This document shows, in pieces, positions 25,301 to 35,126 of a DNA stretch of 64,000 nt. Made by a program: the position numbers and the translations under genes. A model generated the notes under the pieces. The model searched no databases and was not told the origin of the DNA. It worked only from the letters and a program-made list of their open reading frames with translations. The DNA comes from an uncultured Pelagibacteraceae bacterium (GTDB lineage: Bacteria > Pseudomonadota > Alphaproteobacteria > Pelagibacterales > Pelagibacteraceae), in the NCBI GenBank assembly GCA_902580275.1, contig CACHJZ010000003.1, forward strand, positions 1 through 64,000. The letters are read 5' to 3'. Position 1 is the first letter of the stretch. Every line of letters starts with the position of its first letter.

Positions 25301-26901
25301 GAATCAATTGGTGGATTTGTAACTTGGCTAAAATTTTGTCTAAAGAAATGATATAAAGGTCTATATTTATCTGATAGCACAGCTAACGGGGTGTCATCAC
25401 CCATAGAACCTGTTGCTTCTTTAGAGTCTTCTGCCATTGGGTGTAAAATTAATTCTAAATCCTCTAGACTTATTCCAAATACATACTGTCTTTTTTTAAG
25501 TTCATCTCCTGTAAAAAATGGTTTTTCCTCAGCCATAGCTAATTTTTTATCTAGATCAACAATTTGATTATTAAAATGTTTATAATCTTTAGCTAAATAA
25601 TTTTTAATTTTTTCGTTTGTAAATAATTTACCTTTTTCAATTCTTACACCTATTATTTCACCTGGACCTAATCTTCCTTTGGTTACTATTTTCTTTTCAT
25701 CAATATTTATCATTCCAGTTTCTGAACCTGCGAATAAAAAGTTGTCTTTGGTTACGGTATATCTTAGTGGTCTAAGACCATTCCTGTCTGTAGCAGCAAT
25801 AACCCATTCATTATCTGTAGCTGCTATTGCTGCAGGTCCATCCCAAGGCTCCATTGTACTGTTAAGAAAGTTAAATAATCTTTGATGATCTTTTGGAAGC
25901 ACTTCACTTTTTTTTGACCATGCGTCAGGTATCAACATAAGTTTTGCTAAAGGAGCTGGTTGTCCGGAAATATTTAATAATTCAAATACATTATCCAAAG
26001 ATGCTGAATCAGAATTTCCTGGTAAAATTACAGGTTTTAAATTTTCAACATTCTCAAATACATCGCTGGACATTTCTTGTTCATGGACTTTCATCCAATT
26101 TACATTTCCCTTAAGGGTATTTATTTCACCGTTGTGAGCTAAAGATCTAAAAGGTTGAGCAAGATCCCAGCTTGGAGCTGTATTTGTTGAAAATCTTTGA
26201 TGAAAAATTGCATACCTAGAAATAAATCTTTCATCTGCTAAATCGGTATAAAAATCAGCTAATGCCTCAGCTAAAAACATACCTTTATAAATTATGGATT
26301 TAGAACTGAAAGAACAAATATAAAAATTATCTAAATGATTTTGTCTTACATTATTCTCTATTTTTCTTCTTGTCTCATAAAGTTTTATTTCTAATGATTT
26401 GCCAGATAATTTTTTATTGTTATGTCGAAATAGAACTTGAGTGATTTCAGGTCTGGTTTGTTCTGCTTTTTCTCCTAAAACTTTTGTATTAACTGGAACT
26501 TGTCTCCAACCATAAATATTAAAATCATTCTGAGTCAGTTCTTTTTCAACCAGCGTTCGACAACTTTCTTGTGCCTCATAATTATTTCTAGGTAAAAATA
26601 TCATACCAATACAAATTTCAGAATTGTCATAGACGTGTCCCGTTACCTCTATTTTTTCTTTGAAGAATTCTTTTGGGATTTCAACGTGAATACCGGCTCC
26701 GTCTCCTGTTTTACCATCGGCATCAACAGCACCTCTGTGCCATACAGCCTTTAAAGCTTGAATTCCATATTCTACTACCTCTCTTGATTTTTTTCCTTCA
26801 GTCGATGCGACTAGACCTACTCCACACGCATCATGCTCCATATCCTTTGAGTAAACATTATTTCTTTCAAGTAATTTTTTATTTTTAAAATATCTTTGCA
26901 T
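22396..26901 (-). CDS. gltB: Glutamate synthase (NADPH) large subunit
   Basis: [10 protein letters not shown] class II GATase N-terminus after Cys, FMN domain [42 protein letters not shown], 3Fe-4S Cys region [14 protein letters not shown]. Confidence 0.98.
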   Translation of the reverse strand: [1501 protein letters not shown]

Positions 26902-28340
26902 TACGCGACTTTTATTTTTGAAATTTGCTTTTGCTTTAGATGTTTTATAATTGATTGAGCAGCGTCTCTCCCATCTTTAATTGCCCATACTACTAAGGAT
27001 GCTCCCCTTACAATATCTCCAGCTGCAAAAACACCTGGAACATTAGTTTCTAAAGTTTCGAAATCTGTTTTAATTGTTCCCCACTTTGAAACTTGAAGAT
27101 CGTTGTTATCAAAGAGTTTTGGTAGATCCTCTGGATCAAATCCTAGAGATTTAATTACCATATCAACTTCTAAATTGAAACCTCCATCATTCTGTATCTC
27201 GGGTTTTCTTCTACCAGAGTCATCTGGTTCACCTAATTTAATTTTATTTACACTTATTTTTTCTACTTTATTGCTTCCATGAAATTCCTTGGGGCTCGAT
27301 AACCACACGAATTCCACGCCTTCTTCCTCAGCATTTGCAACTTCTCTAGAAGACCCTGGCATATTTTCTTTGTCTCTTCTATATAAACACTTTACTGATT
27401 TTGCATTTTGTCTTACAGCAGTTCGAACACAGTCCATTGCTGTATCCCCACCCCCTATAACTATTATATTTTTTCCTTCAGCATTTAAAGTGCCGTCATC
27501 AAATTTTTCAACTTTATCACCTAAGCCTTTTTTGTTTGACGCAGTTAAAAATTCCATAGCAGGAAAAATGTTATTTAAATCGCTGCCAGGAATGTTTATT
27601 TCACGAGGTTTGTAAACTCCAGTTGCAATTAATATCGCATCATGTTTTTCTCTTAACTGATCTAGAGTTGCATCTTTCCCTACTTCAAAATTTTGGACAA
27701 AATTTATTCCACTTTTTTTAAGAAGCTCCGTACGTCTTTCGACTACAAATTTTTCTAACTTAAAATTAGGTATTCCATAGATTAATAATCCCCCAGCTCT
27801 GTCGTAACGATCATATATTGTAACTTGATACCCAGATTTTCTAAGTTGTTCTCCACATGCTAAACCTGCAGGGCCTGCTCCAATAATACCAACACTTTGT
27901 TCTAACTCAGATTTTACATTTATGGGCTTTACCCATCCATTTGCCCATGCGTTTTCTGTTATAAACTTTTCTACTGAACCAATTGTTACTGTGCCATGTC
28001 CTGATTGTTCAATAACGCAATTTCCTTCACATAACCTATCCTGTGGACATATTCTTCCACAAACTTCTGGCATATTATTTGTGCTTTGTGATAGTTGATA
28101 TGCCTCTTCCAATCTTCCCTCTGCAGTGAGTTTTAGCCAATCTGGAATATTGTTGCTTAAAGGACAATGAACCTGGCAAAATGGAACTCCGCATTGAGAG
28201 CACCTGCTTGATTGCTCTTTTGCCTTGTTGCTTATAAACTCATCATATATCTCATTAAAATCCTCTTTTCTTAAATCAACCTCTCTTTTAGGTGGATTTT
28301 GTTGACCTATTTTTACAAATTTAAGCATTTTATCTGGCAT
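26901..28340 (-). CDS. gltD: Glutamate synthase small subunit
   Basis: CSQCGVPFCQVHCPLSNNIPDWLKL, GAGPAGLACGEQLRKSGYQVTIYDR. Confidence 0.97.
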   Translation of the reverse strand: MPDKMLKFVKIGQQNPPKREVDLRKEDFNEIYDEFISNKAKEQSSRCSQCGVPFCQVHCPLSNNIPDWLKLTAEGRLEEAYQLSQSTNNMPEVCGRICPQDRLCEGNCVIEQSGHGTVTIGSVEKFITENAWANGWVKPINVKSELEQSVGIIGAGPAGLACGEQLRKSGYQVTIYDRYDRAGGLLIYGIPNFKLEKFVVERRTELLKKSGINFVQNFEVGKDATLDQLREKHDAILIATGVYKPREINIPGSDLNNIFPAMEFLTASNKKGLGDKVEKFDDGTLNAEGKNIIVIGGGDTAMDCVRTAVRQNAKSVKCLYRRDKENMPGSSREVANAEEEGVEFVWLSSPKEFHGSNKVEKISVNKIKLGEPDDSGRRKPEIQNDGGFNLEVDMVIKSLGFDPEDLPKLFDNNDLQVSKWGTIKTDFETLETNVPGVFAAGDIVRGASLVVWAIKDGRDAAQSIIKHLKQKQISKIKVA

Positions 28341-28515
28341 AATTTGAAGGCTTATATACTAACGTAAACAATTTATAAACGTTAAATAGGACAGTATAAT
28401 TTACCTATTTTATCAAAAAATTGTTATATTTCCTAATAAAATTCATTTTCTGCATACCACATATCTGCTCACGTTATTGCTTCATTTTAAAACTATATAG
28501 AATACAAGAAATTAA

Positions 28516-29283
28516 ATGACTTTTGATTTTTTTGAGATACTTCTGCTTTCAACAATTCAGGGTATATCTGAATTTATTCCGGTAAGTTCATCAGCTCATT
28601 TGTTTCTTATTTCTGATTTTTACGATTTTAAGGTTCAATCTTTACTTACAGATATTGGTTTACATTTAGGTTCACTATTAGCGATTATTACATACTTTCA
28701 CTCAGACTTAAGCAATATTTTTAAAAATAAAAATTTACTTTTAATTATAATATTTGGTTCATTACCGGTCATTATAGTAGGAGCCATAATTTACCAAACA
28801 AATTTAATAACATATCTCAGAAATATTGAAATGATTGCTTGGACAACATTAGTTTTTGCAATTTTATTATATTTTGCAGACAAAGTTAAAGTAAACAAAA
28901 AATTAAATGCAAAATTAAATTTAAGTACTATTATTATTATTGGTTGCTTTCAAATTTTAGCTCTAGTTCCGGGTGTCAGCCGATCAGGAATTGTTATTAC
29001 AGCAGGTAGATTTCTTAAGTTTAATAGGTATGACTCTACAAAAATTTCTTTTTATCTTTCTATACCAGCAATAGCTGGGGCAAGTTTTCTTGGATTAAAA
29101 GATTTATATCAAGAAACTATTGATTTTAATTCTATGATATTATTTACCGTATTTCTTTCCTATTTTTTTTCATATTTTACTATTAAATATTTTTTAATAT
29201 TTGTTAAAAAATTTGATCTCAAAGTTTTTGTTATTTACAGAATTTTATTATCTTTTTTACTATTTGGTATTATTTACTTTTGA
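28516..29283 (+). CDS. uppP: Undecaprenyl-diphosphatase
   Basis: QGISEFIPVSSSAHLFLISD, PGVSRSGIVITAGRFLKFNR. Confidence 0.95.
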   Translation: MTFDFFEILLLSTIQGISEFIPVSSSAHLFLISDFYDFKVQSLLTDIGLHLGSLLAIITYFHSDLSNIFKNKNLLLIIIFGSLPVIIVGAIIYQTNLITYLRNIEMIAWTTLVFAILLYFADKVKVNKKLNAKLNLSTIIIIGCFQILALVPGVSRSGIVITAGRFLKFNRYDSTKISFYLSIPAIAGASFLGLKDLYQETIDFNSMILFTVFLSYFFSYFTIKYFLIFVKKFDLKVFVIYRILLSFLLFGIIYF

Positions 29284-30156
29284 AGTTGGTAAAATTTGAG
29301 ATAATATCACCGCAAATAAAATTAAGAGACATCCAATAATATTATTAAACTTCAAAAATTGATCCAAGATTATCCAACCAGCTATAGCTGCAAAAACACC
29401 CTCTAGGGAGTAAATTATAGCAGCTGGTGCTTCTTCAATATTTTTTTGTGCATACATCTGTAAAGTGAATGCAATACCGCCTGATAGTGCTCCAGCATAC
29501 AATATGGAGCTTAATTCAAGCAGTATATTTGATAAAATTACCTCTTCAAAAATAAATGCGAAGAAAATTGATAATGAAAAAACAAATGCAGCCTGTAAAG
29601 CTGCATAAAATACTGGAATATTAAAATTTTGCATAAATTTGCCTGCAAAGATTATATGTAAGGCCCAAAAAATCGAACAAAAAATCACAAGAGCATCTCC
29701 TAACATTATTTCTGCATCAGAAAAATCTGTAAGAAGATAAACGCCAACTATACAAAGAGCAATTGAAGGCCATATACTCCAATGAACTTTTTCTTTATAA
29801 ATAATTAACAAGATAATAGGCACAAAAGGAACGTAAAAAACTGTAAAAAAGGCAGCATTTGCAATATTGGTATACTGGAGTGCAGCTTGCTGTAAGAAAG
29901 TTCCTAAAAAAAGGGAAACTCCCATAAAAATTAAATATTTAATAAATAACTTTGAATTTTTTTCTATTTCTTTTTTGATTTTATTTTTTTCTATTAAAAT
30001 TGCAAAAGGCAGTATTGTTAAAAAGCCTACAAAAAATCTCGAAGAATTAAAAGTTAATGGACCTATGTTATCCATTCCAGTATCTTGAGCTATAAAAGCT
30101 GTTCCCCAAATAAAAGTTGTTATTAAGGCGCAAAACATTGAAAAAGATTTTTTCAT
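29260..30156 (-). CDS. DMT (EamA) family transporter
   Basis: ALITTFIWGTAFIAQDTGMDNIGPLTFNSSRFF; about 10 TM segments; LEGVFAAIAGWIILD. Confidence 0.85.
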   Translation of the reverse strand: MKKSFSMFCALITTFIWGTAFIAQDTGMDNIGPLTFNSSRFFVGFLTILPFAILIEKNKIKKEIEKNSKLFIKYLIFMGVSLFLGTFLQQAALQYTNIANAAFFTVFYVPFVPIILLIIYKEKVHWSIWPSIALCIVGVYLLTDFSDAEIMLGDALVIFCSIFWALHIIFAGKFMQNFNIPVFYAALQAAFVFSLSIFFAFIFEEVILSNILLELSSILYAGALSGGIAFTLQMYAQKNIEEAPAAIIYSLEGVFAAIAGWIILDQFLKFNNIIGCLLILFAVILSQILPTSKVNNTK

Positions 30157-30174
30157 TGGTTTAAAATATTATGA

Positions 30175-31305
30175 TTAGATTAATCCATTAATTTTGCACG
30201 CACTATCAAAGTCTTCCTTATTGATGTAACAGCCTTTCATTTTTCTCTTACCATTAAACGATCCTCTGCCGTGCAAAACTCTCCAATTATTAAATATCAA
30301 AAGTTCACCAGGTTTTAAGATATGTCTCCACTGGTATTGTTCCGAATTAGCTAAATTGTCGAACAAACTTATCGCCTCATAAAAAATTTTAGTAAGTTCT
30401 GGATTTAATCGAAAAGGAGCTCTATCATAATTATTAAAGCTAATTTGCGTTATTTGATTTTTATTATCTAATTTAATTATAGGTCTTTTGGCCTCTAAAA
30501 TAACTCCGTCACCTGTATAATTCCCCGGCACTTCTATACTTGTTAATGTATCATAAAGATCATTATTTTTTGCTTTAATAATTTCTGCAATCTTGAGTCC
30601 ATCAACCATTATAGAGTCTCCTCCTTTTGCATCATATTCACAACATAAAAGTAATTGTAGGCCAGGAGCATCATTGCTATATGTTGAGTCTGTATGCGGT
30701 CTTAATTCCTCATTAGTATATGCACTGTCTGCCATATCTGCATTTGACTCGAAACTCCATAAACCTCCAAAAATTGAATTTCTTACATAACCAATTTTTT
30801 TTGCTAAAAACTCAACCGAGGACATATCTTTTTTACAATCTGTAATCACTGCAAATCCAAATGAATGTAATTTTGTAAGTAAATCTTTAAACCCTTTTTC
30901 ATTCGTTATATTTTTATAATTTAAAAATATGTCATCTTTAATTTCTTTTTTTTCCCAAATTTTGATTTGATTTTTATCATATGAATAATTTACAGAGTTT
31001 TTGTATAAAAATTCCGACGAGTATTTAATATTATTTGAAGTATCTGACCAAATTATATCAATATATTCACCCTTATTAGAAATATTTGCATTTTTAATTT
31101 TTATATTTGGACTTAATTTTGCGGTAAACGTTTTTCTCTGATTGCTTCGTTCATCCCAATTGCTTTCATCTTTAGCATGATCTCTAAGCCATATGTTTGG
31201 AAAAATATCTTCAGACTTGTTTGAGAAAAATACTTTAAGTCCCTCTTTCAGGACCTCAATTTTATCGACATAATTAGATCTATTTTTGGTCATTTTTCGA
31301 TGCAA
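30175..31305 (-). CDS. TauD/BBOX-type 2-oxoglutarate/Fe(II) dioxygenase (gamma-butyrobetaine hydroxylase-like)
   Basis: N-terminal IWLRDHAKDESN motif, HxD in LRPHTDSTYSNDAPGLQLL, distal His/Arg NNWRVLHGRGSFNGKRKMKGCY. Confidence 0.8.
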   Translation of the reverse strand: MHRKMTKNRSNYVDKIEVLKEGLKVFFSNKSEDIFPNIWLRDHAKDESNWDERSNQRKTFTAKLSPNIKIKNANISNKGEYIDIIWSDTSNNIKYSSEFLYKNSVNYSYDKNQIKIWEKKEIKDDIFLNYKNITNEKGFKDLLTKLHSFGFAVITDCKKDMSSVEFLAKKIGYVRNSIFGGLWSFESNADMADSAYTNEELRPHTDSTYSNDAPGLQLLLCCEYDAKGGDSIMVDGLKIAEIIKAKNNDLYDTLTSIEVPGNYTGDGVILEAKRPIIKLDNKNQITQISFNNYDRAPFRLNPELTKIFYEAISLFDNLANSEQYQWRHILKPGELLIFNNWRVLHGRGSFNGKRKMKGCYINKEDFDSACKINGLI

Positions 31306-31467
31306 AATTATACCATGATATTGAAAATGTTTAATAAAATAATGCTTTCAAATAAAGACCAAAATTTAGACGGTAAATTTTGGATACAGTCCTCTTTATT
31401 AAAAAAATACTTAACATCTTTAAAATATTAAATATTTATATATATTTTAAAAAAATAATGTTAACGT

Positions 31468-31544
31468 GCGCCTGTAGCTCAATTGGATAGAGCGCTTGGC
31501 TACGGACCAGGAGGTTCTGGGTTCAACTCCTAGCAGGCGCACCA
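31468..31544 (+). tRNA. tRNA-Arg (anticodon ACG), CCA encoded
   Basis: GCGCCTGTAGCTCAATTGGATAGAGCGCTTGGCTACGGACCAGGAGGTTCTGGGTTCAACTCCTAGCAGGCGCACCA; stems pair; 7-nt loop CTACGGA. Confidence 0.97.
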
Positions 31545-31556
31545 AAAAATTTGAAT

Positions 31557-31640
31557 ATGAAAATATCATTACAAAAATCTGTTTTTTTATTTTTTTTTAT
31601 AGTTTTGTTATTTTTGTTATTAACTACTATTATAATTTAA
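31557..31640 (+). CDS. possible 27-aa single-TM peptide (MKISLQKSVFLFFFIVLLFLLLTTIII)
   Basis: ATG...TAA in 99-bp gap between tRNA-Arg and thioesterase gene; not in ORF track (short). Confidence 0.3.
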   Translation: MKISLQKSVFLFFFIVLLFLLLTTIII

Positions 31641-31643
31641 TTT

Positions 31644-32057
31644 ATGTCTGATGATTTTGAACAAATAAGTACTAAATCTGGATTTATGAGGCATAACGGT
31701 GGTTTATTAGTCAAAAACATATCAGAAAATGAATTCCAATTTAAAACCAAAATCACTTCAAATCACCTCAATAGAGCTGGAATAACTCATGGTGGATATA
31801 TAGCTTCGATAATTGATGCTGGTTGTGGTTCCGCAGCACATAGATCTGTTGAGAATATTCCATGTGTTACAATAGCTTTAGATATTAAATTCATAGCCCC
31901 AACTAGAGAGGGAGATGAAATTTTAGGTACAGCCACTATTTCAAAAAAAACAAAATCGATGATTTTTTTAGTTTGTAGTTTGGAATGTGATGGTAAATTA
32001 ACAGCTACAGCCTCGGGAGTATGGAAAATTTTAAGGAATAAATCGTTTCCTAAGTAA
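31644..32057 (+). CDS. PaaI-family hotdog thioesterase
   Basis: NRAGITHGGYIASIIDAGCGSAAH, TIALDIKFIAPTREGDEILGTATI. Confidence 0.85.
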   Translation: MSDDFEQISTKSGFMRHNGGLLVKNISENEFQFKTKITSNHLNRAGITHGGYIASIIDAGCGSAAHRSVENIPCVTIALDIKFIAPTREGDEILGTATISKKTKSMIFLVCSLECDGKLTATASGVWKILRNKSFPK

Positions 32058-32211
32058 GGGTAGCTATTCGTTTTAATTCTGCTAAAATAATTTTATAAAT
32101 TCTTAAAATGAGAACTTTTTATAGACCGATTCGGACTTGTTTTAGTCCATTTTTGTTCTAAAGAGGTAACAACATATAGTAGTCAATTACAATCACATAC
32201 AAATTATAGAA

Positions 32212-34698
32212 ATGAGTAAAAATAAAATTGTTGCAGTCCTTGGTCCTACAAATACAGGAAAAACATTTCTCGCTATTGAAACCATGTTGTCATTTGACAG
32301 TGGAATGATGGGTTTTCCATTGAGGTTATTGGCTAGAGAAGTATATGACAAAGTAATTAAAAAAATTGATCCTAGTATGGTTGCTTTAATAACTGGGGAA
32401 GAAAAGATAATACCATCCAATGCAAAATATTTTTTTTGCACCGTGGAATCAATGCCAATAGATAAGAGGCTAGACTTCGTTGCGATAGACGAAATTCAAA
32501 TGGCAAGTGATCATGAAAGAGGACATATATTTACTGACAGATTATTAAATTTAAGAGGTGAAAAAACCACAATGTTCATGGGTTCAAGCTCTATGAAACA
32601 TATTATTGATAAGCTCGAGGAAGATGTTGAATATATAGATAGAAAAAGACTTTCAAAGCTTACTTACTCGGGTCACAAAAAAATCTCGAGAATAGAAAGA
32701 AAAAGCGCAATAATTGCTTTTTCTGCTGAAGAAGTCTACGCAATCGCTGAGTTAATCAGAAGACAAAAGGGTGGAGCAGCGATTGTAATGGGTTCACTAA
32801 GTCCCAAAACTAGAAATTCACAAGTAGAACTTTATCAATCGGGAGATGTAGATTATTTAGTTGCTACTGACGCGATAGGGATGGGTATAAACATGGATCT
32901 AGATAATGTTTATTTCTCAAATTTAAAAAAATTTGATGGAAAAAAACTTAGAAGATTGAAAATTTCTGAAATAGGACAAATTTCAGGAAGAGCAGGAAGA
33001 TATTTAAATGATGGATATTTTGGAATTACTGGTGACTGTGGAGAAATTAGTGCAGAAGAAGTAGAGCTTTTAGAAAACCATAAATTTGATGATATTAATA
33101 CAATATACTGGAGAAACACAAACTTAAATTTTAAAAATGGAAATAACTTAATTAAATCTCTTGAAGAAAGACCAAACAAAACATGGCTTAAAAGAATACC
33201 TGAATGTGAAGACGAAAAAGTTCTAAAACATATTTTAAAAGATGTTGAAAAATTAGAAATTTTTAATAATGAAAATGAACTTAAATTACTTTGGGAATGC
33301 TGCCAAATACCAGATTTCGTAAAAAAAACTTATGGAAATCATTTGGAGGTAGTTGGAAAAGTTTTTAACTTTTTAAGAGAAAAACCTGGCAGAATTTCAA
33401 ATTCTTATATGAAAGAACAACTTTCAAGTTTGGATAAACTGGAGGGCAACGTAGATTCTATATCTAATAGAATTGCAAACGTGAGAACATGGTCATACGT
33501 ATCAAATAAGATAAATTGGGTTGAAAACCAAGACTACTGGGTTGAAAGAACTAAAAGTCTTGAAGATAGATTATCAGATAGACTTCACGACGAGTTAATT
33601 AAAAGCTTTATAGATAAAAGAGCGAGTGTTCTTGCAAGAGGTTTAAAACAGGATATTACCTTTGATACGAAAATTTTAGAGGGAAAAAAAGTAATGATTA
33701 ATAAACAATTTATAGGGCAGCTAAAAGGTTTAAAGCTAGAGTTAGATTATAAAGTTGGTGCATTTGATACGGATATTAAATCTTTAAAAAAAGCAGCAAG
33801 ACAAAATGTTGGACCTGAAATAATCAATAGAATAAAAAATATAATTAAGGAAAACGACATACAGCTTAAAGAAGATTTAAAAATATATTGGAATTCATTT
33901 CCTATAGCCCAACTAATACCAGGCAAAGATTATTTAAATCCAGATATAAAATTAATTATAGACGACATGATAGAAAATAGTGACCAATTAGTACTTTATA
34001 AATATTTAATATCTTGGATAAATAAAAAAATAAAAGATGAATTAACCAATTTAATTGAATTAAAAAACTTAGAAAATCAAAATCCACATATAAGAGCTTT
34101 AGCCTATAGAATTTATGAGAGTAACGGTGTTGTAAAAAGAGACGAAGTTAAAAACTTTATAACAAAACTTCAACAAAATGATCGAAAAGTACTTAGAGAA
34201 AAAGGTGTTAAGTTTGGTAGATATCACATATTTCTCTTTAAACTTTTTAAACCAAAAGCTGTTTTATTGCGAACTTTATTATGGAAAAATTTTAATCAAA
34301 AATACTTAAATTTAGAGCCGCCACAATTTGGGTTAAACTTCATTAATGAAGATAAAAAATTAGATCGTGACTTTATGCTTATGTGCGGATTTGAAAAATT
34401 TGATAATTTATATGTCAGAATAGATATACTTGAAAGATTATATTTAATGATTATTGATATAAACAAAAATAATAATGATAAAGAAACAAAATTAATTCCA
34501 GATATGTTAAACCTACTTGGTTGTAGTAAAGAAAATTTTATTAAACTAATGGAAAAAATGAATTATAAATCCTCTTCAAAAAATCAAGAGGTTTACTTTA
34601 GATATAATTTGAAAAGAAAATTAAAAAAAATAGATAAGAATAAAAATATAAATAATGACAATCCTTTTAATATTTTAAAAGAAATGAGATTGAAATAA
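32212..34698 (+). CDS. Suv3-like superfamily 2 RNA/DNA helicase
   Basis: Walker A GPTNTGKTFLAIE, FVAIDEIQMASDHERGHIFTDRLL, ATDAIGMGINMDLDNVYF, GQISGRAGRY. Confidence 0.88.
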   Translation: MSKNKIVAVLGPTNTGKTFLAIETMLSFDSGMMGFPLRLLAREVYDKVIKKIDPSMVALITGEEKIIPSNAKYFFCTVESMPIDKRLDFVAIDEIQMASDHERGHIFTDRLLNLRGEKTTMFMGSSSMKHIIDKLEEDVEYIDRKRLSKLTYSGHKKISRIERKSAIIAFSAEEVYAIAELIRRQKGGAAIVMGSLSPKTRNSQVELYQSGDVDYLVATDAIGMGINMDLDNVYFSNLKKFDGKKLRRLKISEIGQISGRAGRYLNDGYFGITGDCGEISAEEVELLENHKFDDINTIYWRNTNLNFKNGNNLIKSLEERPNKTWLKRIPECEDEKVLKHILKDVEKLEIFNNENELKLLWECCQIPDFVKKTYGNHLEVVGKVFNFLREKPGRISNSYMKEQLSSLDKLEGNVDSISNRIANVRTWSYVSNKINWVENQDYWVERTKSLEDRLSDRLHDELIKSFIDKRASVLARGLKQDITFDTKILEGKKVMINKQFIGQLKGLKLELDYKVGAFDTDIKSLKKAARQNVGPEIINRIKNIIKENDIQLKEDLKIYWNSFPIAQLIPGKDYLNPDIKLIIDDMIENSDQLVLYKYLISWINKKIKDELTNLIELKNLENQNPHIRALAYRIYESNGVVKRDEVKNFITKLQQNDRKVLREKGVKFGRYHIFLFKLFKPKAVLLRTLLWKNFNQKYLNLEPPQFGLNFINEDKKLDRDFMLMCGFEKFDNLYVRIDILERLYLMIIDINKNNNDKETKLIPDMLNLLGCSKENFIKLMEKMNYKSSSKNQEVYFRYNLKRKLKKIDKNKNINNDNPFNILKEMRLK

Positions 34699-35126
34699 TG
34701 TTTGATATTTTCAAGAATAATAAAAAAAACGTTATTAAAGACAATAATTTATATATAAATGTTGGGGCACTTCTTATTCACGTGGCAAAAATTGATGAAA
34801 ACTATTCAGAAAAAGAGAAAGATATAATTAGAAAAACACTATTAGAACTTGGTTTAACAAAAGATGTTTTGGATAGTGTGTTCAAAAAATCTGAGGAAAC
34901 CGAAAAAAATTCTAATCAAATTCTTGCATTTACCAAAGAGGTAAAAAATAAAGATGAAGAATTTAAAATTAAGATAGTAAAAGCTTTATGGAAAATAATT
35001 TATGCAGATAATGTTTCAGATATGTATGAGATGAGTCTAATGCGACGATTAACAGGTTTGCTTTACTTAGACCCTAAAATAGTAGGTGATATAAAAAATA
35101 AACTTATAAATCCATCCGACAAATGA
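34698..35126 (+). CDS. TerB-family protein
   Basis: [53 protein letters not shown]. Confidence 0.75.
   Translation: MFDIFKNNKKNVIKDNNLYINVGALLIHVAKIDENYSEKEKDIIRKTLLELGLTKDVLDSVFKKSEETEKNSNQILAFTKEVKNKDEEFKIKIVKALWKIIYADNVSDMYEMSLMRRLTGLLYLDPKIVGDIKNKLINPSDK

Noticed and set aside
28360-28385. TAACGT...ACGTTA inverted repeat upstream of gltD
   Set aside because: Only about 6 bp arms with a long AT spacer; no known regulator match.
31315-31431. 38-aa ORF MILKMFNKIMLSNKDQNLDGKFWIQSSLLKKYLTSLKY upstream of tRNA-Arg
   Set aside because: No clear SD, no recognised family, composition compatible with chance in AT-rich spacer.
32100-32160. Small hairpins CCGATTCGG and GGACT-TGTTTT-AGTCC before the Suv3-like helicase gene
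   Set aside because: Short stems and weak T-run; could be a terminator for the thioesterase gene but not strong enough to call.
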